Source of the DNA: Gnetum montanum
Taxonomy: Eukaryota; Streptophyta; Gnetopsida; Gnetales; Gnetaceae
NCBI GenBank assembly: GCA_015680685.1
Contig: MNCI01004338.1
Span: 293,757 to 357,756, forward strand
Length of the DNA: 64,000 bases
Direction of reading: 5' to 3'
How positions within the stretch are numbered: position 1 is the first letter of the stretch; each line of letters starts with the position of its first letter. Under the pieces are notes generated by a model, which was not told the DNA's origin, did no database searches, and saw nothing but the letters and a program-made list of their open reading frames with translations. Below are positions 43,127 through 54,527 of this stretch, one piece after another. The position numbers and the translations under genes are program-made.

Positions 43127-46100
43127 TTACGCATCTCTTCTGACGCCACTGTCACCAGTATCTCTTAAGTCTGGCTCCAGTCCCAATAAATCGTCCTCTA
43201 GTGGGCCGTCTCTCCTAGGAAGTATTCCTTCATGAGGAATCCCCTCTTCATGAGGTCTCGGCTCTAGTACTGGCTCCACGGGAGGATGCTCTTCATCGCT
43301 ACGTTCTTCCTCTTGTGCTGGCTCCTCAGCTTGCTCATCTCCTTTGTCCTATGTTGGTACCTAGATATAGAAAACATGTTAGCAAGAACAAGACTTAACA
43401 ACATAATTAGAAAATGTAGACTTAGTCATGCATAAACTTACTTTCGATGGCCCTGCTTCCGCAGCAAAGGGAAGCTTGTCCAGGCCGGCCCATAGGCGCT
43501 TCATAATTTCCTCCTCAGATAGATCCGACCACACATCATCTCCCAAGGCAGCTCCAGCCTTCACCTTCCCTTTCTCTAAATTAGTCCAGCGAGGTGGGTC
43601 CGGGAAGAATGTAGGGATTGTAGTCTGCACCCCAGGGAGAGTTATCTCCCTTTCCGGGGACGCACTTATAGTCACCTGCTCTTCGAACTTCTTGAAGGCT
43701 TCTGAAGCTCTGATGACGTCCAGGAAAACTTCCAGGGATTGAGCCTTGACGGCAGAATCGCGATAAAGTTTATGATAAGTGATGCTTTCTCGCTTATACA
43801 GATGTTTGTGGTCCTTTTCCTTCTATCCCCACTCTTGCATGCTTGCACAATAGTCCCTCCAATCCTGGCTTTTCTGAGCTAGGAGCTCTATTTGCATCCG
43901 CTGCTCTACCAATGCCCGACTGGTTTGTACGCTATTTTTGATGGCGGCCCAATAACGGGAGTAGTCAATAACAGTGGTACACCAGTCTTCATCGCCCGTC
44001 TCCCATGCCTGTAGGAATTTGCACCGTGATCTCAGGTCTCCAACCTCTTTGGTCAGTGACTCAATCCTCTGCTCTGACCTCTGTAGCCTTTTCCATAGAT
44101 TTTCATTTACGCCCCTACTCTCCCATAAGGAGCGTGTCGAGCGTAATGCACATTTACGCATTTCCTCATAAATGTGACATGGCACAGCTGCCCCATCGGA
44201 TGGAGGCTCCACTGTGTCCAAATCAATGGGCTCTGTGGGATCCCATCGAATGCGAGCTCCTAACAGAAAAAAAATCATCAATATTGGTGACACATTACCA
44301 CTGTATAATATCGCAAACTCATTATAGCCATAACATACCAGCTCCAGGCTCGAGGCGCTCGAGGCGCTAGATCATATCACTGACAACACCTTCCATGAAG
44401 GCAAACTTGTCAGGAAAGTCTCTCCACGCTCTGCTCACAGCGATGGACGTGGATACATCCTCTTCTCCTATAGCGTAATCAAGTTAGGAACTTTAATTAT
44501 TAATAGAATTCTGCAAAATTTCTAACACGTTTATTACCTCTTCCAGTGATAGTGACGACTTCACCAACGTCTTCTGCCTCTGTTTCCTCTTCACACACAT
44601 GAGTCTGCGCGTCGCTGGTTTCAGTAGCTAGGGCTTCCTCACACACAGGGGTCTATGCGTGGCTCACTCTAACAGTTGGGGCCTCTTCTTCTAAAACTGA
44701 GGCCCCTTCCCCACGACTTATTACCACTGCCCCTGTTTCAGGGGTCAGCTGCTCTGTAATTTTTACTAGTCATATCACAATACGTTTAATATATCATTCC
44801 AAATATACCAAGTAAACATTGCGTAATACAATTTTCAATACATCTCCTTCACGCTTACTAGGCAGAGGCTTACTCCGCTAAACTCTGACCGGCACAGTTC
44901 GACCCGTGCCGCTCCCACGCTCCGCAGAGGCCTCGGCTATATGGAGCCTTTTACGTCGAGCTACAGGTTCTACAATTTCTTCCGCCAGGCATTTCCCTCG
45001 TGAGGAATCACCGGTGTAAGTAGGCATTATCTCGCCTACACTGTCGAGGCCTCGCACTCGAGGCACCGCCAACCCTTTGGTCATTACAGACAGTGACTCC
45101 CCAATGCCTTTCGGCGGATCCTGCCCACGGGTAGTGCCGAGGATATGCGTAATCCAAGGTTTGGATAGTTGGTCTCAATCTTGTTGCACCCAGACCCCAT
45201 CCCTTCGGACGACCAAACTCAGCAAAACGCCGAAGGCAAGCTATGTAGAAGGCGTAATGCACATTGAAACGAGACTCAAGCTTCTTGTGAAGCTTGACCA
45301 TCTCATTGCGCAGTCCCTTAGCAAAATAGCTTGCCCAATTGAACTGGGTCCCTTCTTCCAGGACCTCCTACATAATATGGGTCTGTTCTATAGAAAAGAA
45401 CTTCCCTTGTGAGAGTGTTTTTGGGAAGGCCCGGGCCCGGAAAAGGGGATAAATTGTCTTAGCGACGCCCAGTTCGAATCTTTCGCAAGGACATCCTTTA
45501 CACTCCTTCGGGACTCTTACTCACTCCTCCAGCCATTCCTAGTAGTCGAGACTCCTCTTCGCCTTCTCATCTATGGGAAGGCCATCAGAGGGGACGCCAA
45601 AAAGATCCTCGAAGAGCTGAGCATCAATGTCAAAACTTACACGCACGTTATGCACGTGCGTGCAAAAACACTCTGCCTTCTCGTTGAAGGAGTTGACCAG
45701 GGTCAGCATTTCACTCGCGGGGACATCAAGGGTTGCGGCTAAAAATAGGTACATTAGCCTCGCTTCTCGGATCTTGGTGGTCACCGCAACTGGGGCCGCT
45801 GCATGGCCGAGCCAGCGTTGGGCGTCCTTGATGTCACCGTAGTGGAAGAGAACGGTATTCTCCTTGCGGCTGAAAATCGTAAGGGTAATCTCCCGGGATT
45901 CCCTGACTGAACAGCGTGAAACACAGGTCAAACGAAAATCCATGTTACGCAACACTCACAATGCACAACTACACCACGCAACAATAGAATATGCAGTAGT
46001 CTTACCAAATCCAAATGGCAAAGGAAAGGACGGAAGGTTCCTCTGCACGTCCTCAATGGTAAGGGNGTTTCAGTCCATGACAATGTATCATCATCCCCTA

Positions 46101-47048
46101 CTAACCTATTCTCATGAATGAAAAACCTGCACCATACCACATAGATTTATCTTACGCTTTCCAAAACTTAGACAATAGACATGTACAACATAGCCAACAA
46201 AATTGTTTACCTGCCTGAGTAGTACACTGTGCCTGGTGGGTTCTGGAAGTAGGTCGAGACATGACGGGCCATGAACAGAGTGTTATATGCGTGATAGCAA
46301 CCGAACTGGGCCATCTCCCAGATCCAGCCTAAATGCCTCAAACCTCAGGTGCTAAGTTCTCGGTCCTCAGGATGACTAGTGTCGATGGCTCCGTCTGTCA
46401 GGAAAGCCAGGATCCCTTGTGCAGAACCCACTAGGAGGTGCTCCAGAATGGCACCGGCAATATCGCTGGATAAATTAGACCATACAATGACGCTGTAGTT
46501 GCGCAGTAAGAACTGCAGAAATTCCAGCGCACCTCTTCGAAACCATATGGCCTTCCCATGCAACCGTGTTTGCAGGGGAGGGACATTGGGGACGATGGGG
46601 TTTATCCAACACAAAACTCCAACAATATCCAAGACAATCAGAATAGGCTTTAACGTAATGCTATACAGAAAAATCAATACATAAATCAACATCTAGATTT
46701 ACATTTGCATGACTAATACAGAAAACCTACAAACTACGCCTAGTTATCCATACCGAAATCGCCGAAACCCTTGCAACAGCGCAAGGTTTGTCCCTGACAA
46801 CAGCGATAGACACAACCCCATCAAACCCTTGCCTTAACATGAGGTCCATAATTTGAAATCCACATTTACGCAAGAAATAATACCAAAAATAGACACTAAA
46901 ACAACATAAGCATGCAAGGAATGGCCTACCGGTTCAAAGGCGTAAGGTCACGTACTTCAACCACCGCCTGCGAAACGTGCTCCAGATTTCCTTGCACCTC
47001 ATCGATTTTGGCCAATTTTGCATTCTTCCTTTTGATTTTAGGTGCCAT
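43127..47048 (-). pseudogene. Spliced antisense accessory gene of element C (FCP1/NIF-like N-terminus)
   Basis: Predicted exons on the minus strand: E1 47,048-46,930, E2 46,660-46,211, E3 46,126-46,006, E4 45,906 to about 44,884, E5 44,753-44,538, E6 44,467-44,339, E7 44,259-43,442, E8 43,360-43,127. Phases close: E1 ends CG and E2 starts C; E2 ends AG and E3 starts G. E1 encodes a basic start, MAPKIKRKNAKLAK. E2 has ILIVLDIVGVLCW, then AIWFRRGALEFLQFLLRNYS and VIVWSNLSSDIAGAILEHLL, the FCP1/NIF layout (hhhDxDG, RPG, VWS); the second Asp is Val. E4 has YPLFRARAFPKTLSQG. E7 is a long charged helical exon with LAQKSQDWRDY. E8 is acidic and ends at a TAA. The few stops include a TGA in E2 and three in E4. 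A single N in E3 hides missing sequence. The gene lies between protease and RT; function unknown. Confidence 0.85.
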
Positions 47049-47132
47049 TGTAACAGCCTCAGAACTTTCGCAGCTTCACTTCTTCGAATCTTTACAAACT
47101 ACACGCTCCAATCTTCTGCTCCTTCTCCTCTC

Positions 47133-47284
47133 NNNNNNNNNNNNNNNNNNNNNNNNNNNNNNNNNNNNNNNNNNNNNNNNNNNNNNNNNNNNNNNNNNNN
47201 NNNNNNNNNNNNNNNNNNNNNNNNNNNNNNNNNNNNNNNNNNNNNNNNNNNNNNNNNNNNNNNNNNNNNNNNNNNNNNNNNNNN
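47133..47284. other. Assembly gap (152 N)
   Basis: This run of N lies just upstream of the antisense gene start. It probably removes the antisense promoter and 5' UTR. Flanking sequence on both sides belongs to element C. Confidence 0.98.
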
Positions 47285-47370
47285 CCTGTTTACAATATTC
47301 AAAATTCTGTTAGCTTTCCACATTCGACAACATCACGTCATGCTTTCTCCTAATCAGTTACGTATTTGGC

Positions 47371-47380
47371 GATTTTGCAG
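47371..47380 (+). promoter_or_regulatory. Predicted sense-strand splice acceptor before RT (element C)
   Basis: GATTTTGCAG at 47,371-47,380 precedes the frame that leads without a stop into the pre-RT region (GDSQMDATFSAPLTL). Ogre elements are known to carry an intron between protease and RT, and the site is where such an acceptor would be. The donor after the protease (near 42,530) is not clear. The whole antisense gene would lie inside this intron. Confidence 0.45.
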
Positions 47381-48600
47381 GGCGATTCGCAAATGGACGC
47401 AACATTTTCAGCACCTCTAACTTTGATAGGCCCATGCGGGAGGGTAGTTAGGCAATTCAACCCAATGCTAGTAGAAATTAACCCCCCTTTGAACAACGTA
47501 ACCATAGCCACGTCGGAAACATCCCCAGAATGGCCAGAACAGTCGACGCGCATGCTAGACCTGGAGGCTGGGGACATAACCGAAGACCCCCTCAATGAGG
47601 TTTCTATAGTTACGCATAAGGGTGAAGCCAAAACACTTAAAGTCAATTCTTTACTAGACCAAAAAACGCATGATTCTATAAAACAGGTCCTGCAAGACAA
47701 CATCATAGTATTTGCATGATCATACAAAGATATGCCAGGACTAGATCCCAAGTTAATTCAACATAACATAATCTTAGACCCGCAGATTAAAGCAGTTAGG
47801 CAAAAGGTACGAAAAATCAAGCCAGAGATCGCGCTAGCCGTGCGTGATGAGATCACTAAGCTGTATCAGGCTGGTTTCATCCGCGTAGTCGACTACTCGG
47901 ATTGGGTATCTAACATTGTAGTCATCCCAAAGAAGACCGGAAGCATACGCATCTGCATAGACTTCCGAGATTTGAACAAGGCCACGATCAAAGATAACTT
48001 CCCACTACCGAGTATCGACCAACTAGTCGATACGACAGCTGGGCATGCGCTTCTGTACTTCATGGATGGCTTTGTGGGCTATAACCAGATTCGCATCAAC
48101 CCAGAACATCAATTAACCACAACGTTCATGACGCCCTGGGGCACCTTTTGCTACACCATGATGCCTTTTGGTCTAAAAAATGCCGGAGCAACGTATCAAC
48201 GAGCCATGACAAATATCTTTAGTGACTACCTCTTAGGGCGACTGAATGACTATGTTGACGATATAGTTGTCAAGTCTTTAAAGTCAGAGGATCATTCAGA
48301 AGACTTGGAGTTAGTCCTCAAAAGATGCTCCAAATACGAGCTCCAGCTTAACCCAAAGAAATGCGTATTCAGAGTCAAAACCGGACGCATGCTGGCGTTT
48401 GTGGTGTCGGAAACTGGCATATGAGTTGACCCTGATAAGGTCAAAGCCATTGTCGAATTAAGACCTCCCACTGACCTTAAGCAATTATGCAGGTTCCAAG
48501 GACGATTACAGTTTATATGCCGGTTCATCTCGAGGTTAACCGACAAATTACACCCCATGCAACATTTGCTTAAAAAGGGCATTAATTTCGAATGGACGGA
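47381..48600 (+). pseudogene. Element C reverse transcriptase
   Basis: The first part is open to a TGA at 47,717-47,719 (probably a former TGG in FAWSYKDMPGLDP). The RT is then open from 47,732 to 48,424: YSDWVSNIVVIPKKTGSI, CIDFRDLNKATIKDNFPLPS, PWGTFCYTMMPFGLKNAGAT and the catalytic loop YVDDIVVKS, with LAFVVSETGI before a TGA. FQGRLQFICRFISRLTDKLH follows (GRLxxxxRFIS, a Tat hallmark). The catalytic YVDD is intact. The RT-coding stretch has few stops, so this copy is relatively young. Confidence 0.93.
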
Positions 48601-49003
48601 AGATTGCTAGCGTGTGTTTGACAGCCTAAAACAAGAACTTAAACACTTATCGACAGTTTTCCCACCACAAAAAGATCTACCGTTTTACATTTACCTCGCA
48701 ACTTCGGACGTAGCGTTAGTAGCATTACTTTGTCAAAGGAGGGATGATGGGTCGGAAGTGCCCATCTACTACTTGAGTCATGCTCTATATGCGTACGAAA
48801 TGAGGTACAATGAAGTAGAGCGTAACTACCTAGCATTAGTATTTACACTCAAAAAGTGTAGACATTACCTATTCCATAGCCAAGTTAACATCATCTGTAA
48901 AAATAACATCCTTAGGACCATTACGCACAATTTATACGAGAGTAGCAGAATAGCTCGTTGGAAGGCTATCACAGCAGAATTCGATCTGCATTATGTTGGA
49001 TAA
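48600..49003 (+). pseudogene. Element C first RNase H
   Basis: A retroviral-type RNase H: PFYIYLATSDVALVALLCQR (the catalytic Asp block reads YLATSD), VPIYYLSHALYAYEMRYNEV and ERNYLALVFTLKKCRHYL, ending ARWKAITAEFDLHYVG. It is open for 129 codons from 48,614. A one-codon stop at 49,001 separates it from the next domain, which begins SVMKGQAIADQL. Confidence 0.88.
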
Positions 49004-49009
49004 TCTGTT

Positions 49010-49530
49010 ATGAAAGGCCAGGCAATAGCTGACCAGTTAGTAACATCACCTATTGACAATCAGGCAACCATAGAGCCTGAGTTTCCAAACGAACATGTAC
49101 ATAGTTTAAGCCCTGTCTTAACAGGCCTCGAGGCAACGTTGTATTTTGACGGAGCTTCAACCGCTAAAGGTGGCAGCGCTCCACCGTTATTACGCTATCA
49201 CCTGAGGATGTGCGTCTTCACGCTTATCGCTTGACCTTCCCCTGTACGAACAATGTGGCAGAGTACGAGGGGCTCCTCAGAGGATTACTAGCTGCCAGCG
49301 AACTTGATGTTCGACACTTGGCAGTTAGGGGTGATTCAATGCTCGTCATCAATTAGATCACAGGAGTCTACGCCTACAAAGCTGTACATCTACAGCCCTA
49401 CTGCGATATGGCTAAAGATCTTCTGAACAAATTCACGACCATCGATGCCCAACACATGCCACGAACCGATAACACACTAGCCGATGCACTAGACACGCTA
49501 GCCTTAAACATGCCCTCACATCTGCTCAAC
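49010..49530 (+). pseudogene. Element C second, archaeal-type RNase H
   Basis: The open part reads KGQAIADQLVTSP, then LEATLYFDGASTAKGGSAP, the first Asp block of the archaeal-type RNase H acquired by Tat elements. After a frameshift near 49,200 come FPCTNNVAEYEGLLRGLLAA (second acidic block), VRGDSMLVIN (third Asp) and DNTLADALDTLA (last). Two RNase H domains in tandem define the Tat/Ogre lineage. The frameshift and a TAG near 49,355 disable it. Confidence 0.88.
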
Positions 49531-49629
49531 ACTTGTCCTGCTTTAATAACAGATTGTACAGGTCCTATCATTTAGGCGGCGCAAATATCTTCTCTTCTCG
49601 AAGAAAGCACACCGGAATGGTATGACAAC

Positions 49630-50859
49630 ATTAAAACTTACCTCTTACAAGGCGAGCTACCACATGAATTGACACATGCACAGAAAGACGCAATCCGCAA
49701 GCGAGCTAGGTAGTACGTAATCATAGGAGACAGTACTCTCTGTAGATGCTCTTTTGATGGTGTGCTGCTTACTTACGTTAACAAGGACCAAGTGCAGTGT
49801 ATCATTAGCGAGGTTCACAAGGGATTATGCGGAGGACACGTAGCACCTCGGGTTATGGCTTCGAAAATCTGCCGCTTAGGGTACTACTGGCCACGCATGG
49901 AAAAAGATTACCTGACAAAGGTTAAAACTTATGACACGTGTTAGCGCCACGCAAATCTTATACACGTGTCACCTACAGAGTTACATACAACTCAAATAAC
50001 ATGCCCATTTCAACGATGGGGACTAGAAATTATAGGTCCCATCACGCAAAAATCTTCCGCAGGTCATAGCTTCATAATCATCGCCACTGAGTACTTCACG
50101 AAGTGGGTAGAAGCTATTCCTTTAAGGAAGATCACATCTCAACAGATTTTCCATTTTATCTTAGACAACATCGTAACCAAATTTGGTCTCCCGATGACTA
50201 TCGTGACCGAAAATAGGCCACAGTTTAGTAGTACAGAGACCAAATCCTTTTGTGATAGCCTTGGCATTAAACAATCTTTCTCCTCGCCCTATTACCCGCA
50301 AGAGAATGGTCAAGCTGAAGCAACAAACAAAGTCATCATCAATCTGCTCAAGAAAATGCTAGACAGTAATAAGAGTTGGTGACACGAAAAGATCCTCTAT
50401 GTGCTATGGGCATATCGCACTACATGTAGGACAGCTACAGATAGTATGCCCTATAGCCTAGTCTATGGATCCGAGGCGGTGCTGCCCCTCAAGTTGCAAA
50501 TCCCTTCTCTGAGAATGGTCCTCTCCACGATTATAAATGAGGCTTAACACACCGAGTCTCGGATCACGGATTTGGATTCAGTAGAAGAGAAGTGGATACA
50601 GACGCTTGATACAATTGAAAAGTATCAAGACAAGCAAAGGAAAAAGCATCGTCACAATCTTCAGCAGCGCCCGATCAAGAAAGGGGATTTAGTTCTCAAG
50701 GCCATTTGCAAACCAGTAGGTAAATTCTCTGCAAACTGGGAGGGTCCTTTCTTGGTGACTGACGCATACAGCAACAGAGCATTCAAGTTAGTGGATGTCG
50801 ATGACAACCAGTTACCAAACCCTGTCAATCACATATATCTGAAGCGGTATTACATATAG
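49630..50859 (+). pseudogene. Element C integrase
   Basis: The zinc-binding part is EVHKGLCGGHVAPRVMASKI with GYYWPRMEKDY and a degraded CxxC (YDTC, then TAG). The core reads RWGLEIIGPIT where WGLDIIGP is expected, and IVTENRPQFSS where a DNG is expected; both catalytic Asp positions are Glu. The third catalytic Glu is intact (PYYPQENGQAEATNK). The C-terminal domain (50,572-50,859) contains RPIKKGDLVLKAI and FSANWEGPFLVTDAYSNRAF, typical of Tat (GKFxxxWEGPY). Stops occur at about 49,942, 50,381 and 50,545. Confidence 0.9.
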
Positions 50860-50883
50860 TGGCATCTCCAATGTGAATATCAG

Positions 50884-51360
50884 GTATGGCAACAATCGTC
50901 TGCTATGACATTAAACTGGCAACAAACATCCACTACGACGTAAAACTGGCATTCCTTGCACGCGTCCGCCACGATGCTAAACTGGCAAGTTGTGATCATC
51001 CGCTACGACGTAAAACTAGCAATGTTGTACAGGTCTGCCAAGACGAAAAACTGGCATCTTTTGCACATGTTCGCCACGACGCTAAACTGGCACCGGCTGT
51101 CCGTCATGACATAAAACTGGCAAAGGTAAGCAACCGTCTGCTGAGACGTAAAACCAGCACAGATTTATCCTTGGGTCATGACGTGAAATTGACATCCACA
51201 ACATGGTCTGCTGAGACCTTAAATCAGCCCCGCCATCGTCCGCTATGACGTAAAACTAGCATTTCTCAGTCTGCCCAGACTCTAAACTGGGACTATGGTC
51301 TGCTGAGACTTAAAACTAGCAATGACAATCTACCAAGACTTAAAACTGGGATTTACAAGC
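50884..51360. repeat. Degenerate tandem repeat after integrase (element C)
   Basis: Ten or so units of uneven length (about 25-55 bp) share the core CCGCTACGACGTAAAACTGG. The ACGTAAAACT core links it to the 27/28-bp minisatellites of B and C. No protein is supported; the open frame across part of it is a by-product. Confidence 0.8.
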
Positions 51361-52500
51361 TGCCACCATGCAAATCAAATGAGCGTAATCATTCCTTTGT
51401 AGCTTCACGTCAAGCGGGGTGGGATACTGGGACAATCCCAGCGTCGCTACCTCACCGGCATCCTACTGATTCCTCGGATGTTCCGAGAGGAATACTACTG
51501 ACCCCTCGGAGATACCGTCACCGTGCCCAGTGCAGTGGTGGTACCTCTGAGAGGTTAGTTCTGTCGCCTAGAGCCCCAAAGGCATTCCCATCAATTGCGA
51601 CTTTGGGGATCTCCGCTCATCATCGCTATCAGGCCCTGGCTTCATAGATTCATCTGGCTGGTTCTTTACATAACCAGTCAGGTGTGCTGAGTTTGATGAT
51701 CTTTGGCAGCGATATGCTAGGCCGAGCATCAAGGTTGAAGACTTTGGCCTCATGCTACAGTTCCTCCTTCACGGCCCGGTCACTTCATCTCGCCTCTGTC
51801 AACACTCGTTTCAACAACCTCGCCTGTTGTTCGGATGAGCAATGGTATCCTATGTCTTCTTCTTTGGTTGCAGGTTACTTGCTTCAAAGATGTCGTTCAA
51901 AGGTGCATTCATCTGAGTGGTGAAGTATGAACAACGTTTTGAAATGGATGCTCGGGTTAGCCTGTCCACTTAGAAGTGCATCCCTCTTCTCTTTATAATC
52001 CTACCCTTAGCTCCTACTTTGCTTCATCCCTACCATCTACCTCCTGTATGCAAAAGCCACATACGCAAGCACCCATTTTCCGCACTCGCATTGCAATCAA
52101 ATCCATAAACTGACGTAACGCAATTAAGTGTCATAGCAGAGACATCGTAGAAGTGACGCGCTATGCTCCTTTTGCAAGCATTCCTGCTACAGTCTGTAAC
52201 AGAGAAATCTCAGACTGATGCGCTATGCTCGTCTGAAAGCATTCCTGTTAACAAAAATATGCATACGTTTCTGTGTGTTCAATGAGCGTATTCCATACTT
52301 CCGCCATCTTGTTTCATTTGAGTCTTCCCCGGACCTGTTTCCTCCTATATCATCCTATCTCCCATAACCTTCAGTCGTGCTCTTCTATGTTGATAGGGCG
52401 ACACTTGAGTAGCCATTGATGAATGCTGTTAGTGCTTTTGCCTCTTTGGTGTTTCTCATTCTTTGTCGATGTCTTTCGGGCAGGCCCTCTAACCATCAAC
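51361..52500. other. Element C 3' untranslated region
   Basis: No conserved coding region is seen. It contains short duplications, such as GCGCTATGCTCCTTTTGCAA with a variant copy about 70 bp later (52,158 and 52,220), and pieces matching the GC-richer style of C. A gene is not supported here. Confidence 0.6.
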
Positions 52501-52513
52501 AAAGAGGGGCCAT
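52501..52513 (+). promoter_or_regulatory. Element C polypurine tract
   Basis: AAAGAGGGGCCAT sits directly before the 3' LTR start TGAAACACC. Element B has AAAGAGGGACCAA in the same place. It primes plus-strand synthesis. Confidence 0.88.
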
Positions 52514-54045
52514 TGAAACACCATGGAAATTGCGAGTCGGCCTCAGGCAAAGATTTGTGATCCAGGAAAAAGTACATGATAGAGTTCCAGAAAGAAGAAC
52601 AAGACAAGGTGACGCAAGGAGGTGCGCGACATCAAGACTTTGGTTTCCCTTCGCAGATTTCTTATCTCACTATGTTTCCATATTTACGCTATAGCATGCA
52701 GTGTAGCATAATGATGCTTAGCAAAACATAGTCTGACATGAGAAGGCAGTTTACTTTAGCAGATTTGGCAAACACTAAGGCCTAAACAGCGTAATACGCG
52801 ACTTCTCGTGTATTTTGGCTAAGTCTTTTGTCCAAGGCCGAGTTTACGCTCAGTACGCACGGCAGCGTAATGAGCGTCGAAAAAGTCAAAGAGAGATCAA
52901 TGACACACAATAGATCAGCGCTTTTCTTTTTTCTACAGATTGGTCACCTTACGCCCTTTACGCAACGCAGCGTGTGTCAACGTAAGTCATCGTCAAAATA
53001 ATCATTGCTTACGCTTCACTACGCACGGCAGCGTAAACGAGTGTAAAGCAGCTTAAATCTATTGTCTTCATGCTTTATTACGCTCTTGTATGCGATGCAA
53101 TGTGTACGAGCATAATGTAGCCCAAAATCAACGGAGACATGCCTGATCCACATTTGTCACTCATACGCACAATACGCAAATGCGCGTATTGTGCGTAGAT
53201 ACGAATTTCAACATAAGGATGGTCAAGTCAGCGATGTTCCAGAAAGTTTGAAACACGTGTCATCACAGTTGTGCCTTCTCCACATACCGTCAAACCTATA
53301 AATATCCTAGTTGGTGAAGAAAACAAACGACAACAACGAAGGGCAACAACAGGGAGACAGAGACAAGAGACACTTGGCTTGAGCATTGGAAGTAAGAGCG
53401 ATTACCCCTTTGGTGAAGACACAACTTTCTCCATTGGCAATTATTGGCAATTCCGAGCAGAGACTACCCAAGACAAAAGGAGTAGATCAGAGATCCAGAG
53501 ATCATCTGGTGTGGTTTGTGAGTTTCTGTTGATCAGAAGCAGTTGATCAATAGACGTCAGAACTTGACCTTCCTTGCATCCCTTCTCCGGCCTACAAGGT
53601 AGATCGGATTCTATTCTACACTTCTACTCAGACAGTTTGCTTGTTTCTTGTTGCTTTGTGTTTGCTTTATACAAAACAATCGGGGTCTCCCCAGTGTAAC
53701 TTGAATATACAAAATACTTATTTTCCTGGGTCAAACTATAGATCTTGCAATCACGCATTTCTCTCATGTCTGATTCCTATTGTCATGTTGACGCTATCAT
53801 CGTCGTTACCATTCATCTACATCGCTTTTCTCTCATTTCGCGACTCGCCGAATCATATCGTTCCACAAAATATTCGTAATCCTCATCGGTTTACTGATTA
53901 GTAAGTTCCTATCTGATCGACAAGACCGTTCAGGGCACCGTGGATTCGTTTTTCCAGCATAGCCCTCATGCGGATCCGTGGTTAAAACTGTGTACGCGGG
54001 ATTTTGTTTGGTATTTTCCAGCTGCCGACATTTTCCGTCGTTACA
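52514..54045 (+). repeat. Element C 3' LTR
   Basis: 1,532 bp, TGAAACACC to CGTTACA; TATA TATAAATAT at 53,297-53,305. It pairs with 36,974-38,503. Followed by GTAGT, the target duplication. Confidence 0.95.
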
Positions 54046-54394
54046 GTAGTGTTATATGTGTTCAGGATGTGCATGGGAAGTGAGATCAAATACTCATGTT
54101 AGGGTAGTTGATTATTAATTAGCAATTAGATTAGTTGAATTGATTATAAATTAAGTTTCAATATATTATTAATCGTAGAACAATAAAATATAAAATAATA
54201 AAAATCATATGCCTCACTCTGGACTAAACCATATGTGAAAAAGCTACCACTAGTCTAAGTGGAAAGACATCAAATTGTGATCAAGGCATAGTAATCTAGA
54301 TGCCACAACTAGTCCCATCCATGGAATTCAACCAGATCATGCATGAATACTTGTGATTCATATGGTTGGGCATAGAGGTACCTCACCACTCATC
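54046..54394 (+). repeat. Element D 5' LTR, right portion
   Basis: This continues 36,471-36,973 after the insertion of C. It aligns with 59,416-59,759, sharing AATAAAATATAAAATAATAA and ATCATATGCCTCACTCTGGA, and ends CTCATCA like the LTRs of A. The first five bases are the C target duplication. Confidence 0.9.
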
Positions 54395-54412
54395 ATTGGC
54401 GTTGTTGCTAGG
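54395..54412 (+). promoter_or_regulatory. Element D primer binding site
   Basis: TTGGCGTTGTTGCTAGGG follows the LTR end. It is a transition-decayed form of the TTGGCGCCGTTGCCGGGG class typical of Athila elements. Confidence 0.8.
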
Positions 54413-54527
54413 GATGGTGCTAGTTATCTAGATTATTTATATTATATACAATCACTATAAAGGTATTAACAATCTATCTTTTAGAAAACATTAATATTTT
54501 AAGTCACACACATTATCAAAAGAAACC

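Larger units (their letters stand above)
36974..54045 (+). mobile_element. Element C: Tat/Ogre-type retrotransposon with antisense gene
   Basis: The element is 17,072 bp with two LTRs (1,530 and 1,532 bp), PBS, PPT and a perfect 5-bp target duplication GTAGT (36,969-36,973 and 54,046-54,050). Order: LTR, PBS, gag, protease, minisatellite, antisense gene, intron acceptor, RT, RNase H, archaeal-type RNase H, integrase, minisatellite, PPT, LTR. It is the least decayed element in the window, with long open frames, but still carries stops. It inserted in the 5' LTR of D. Confidence 0.95.

Noticed and set aside
50886-51248. 120-codon open frame after integrase of C
   Set aside because: It follows a degenerate tandem repeat and has no conserved counterpart.
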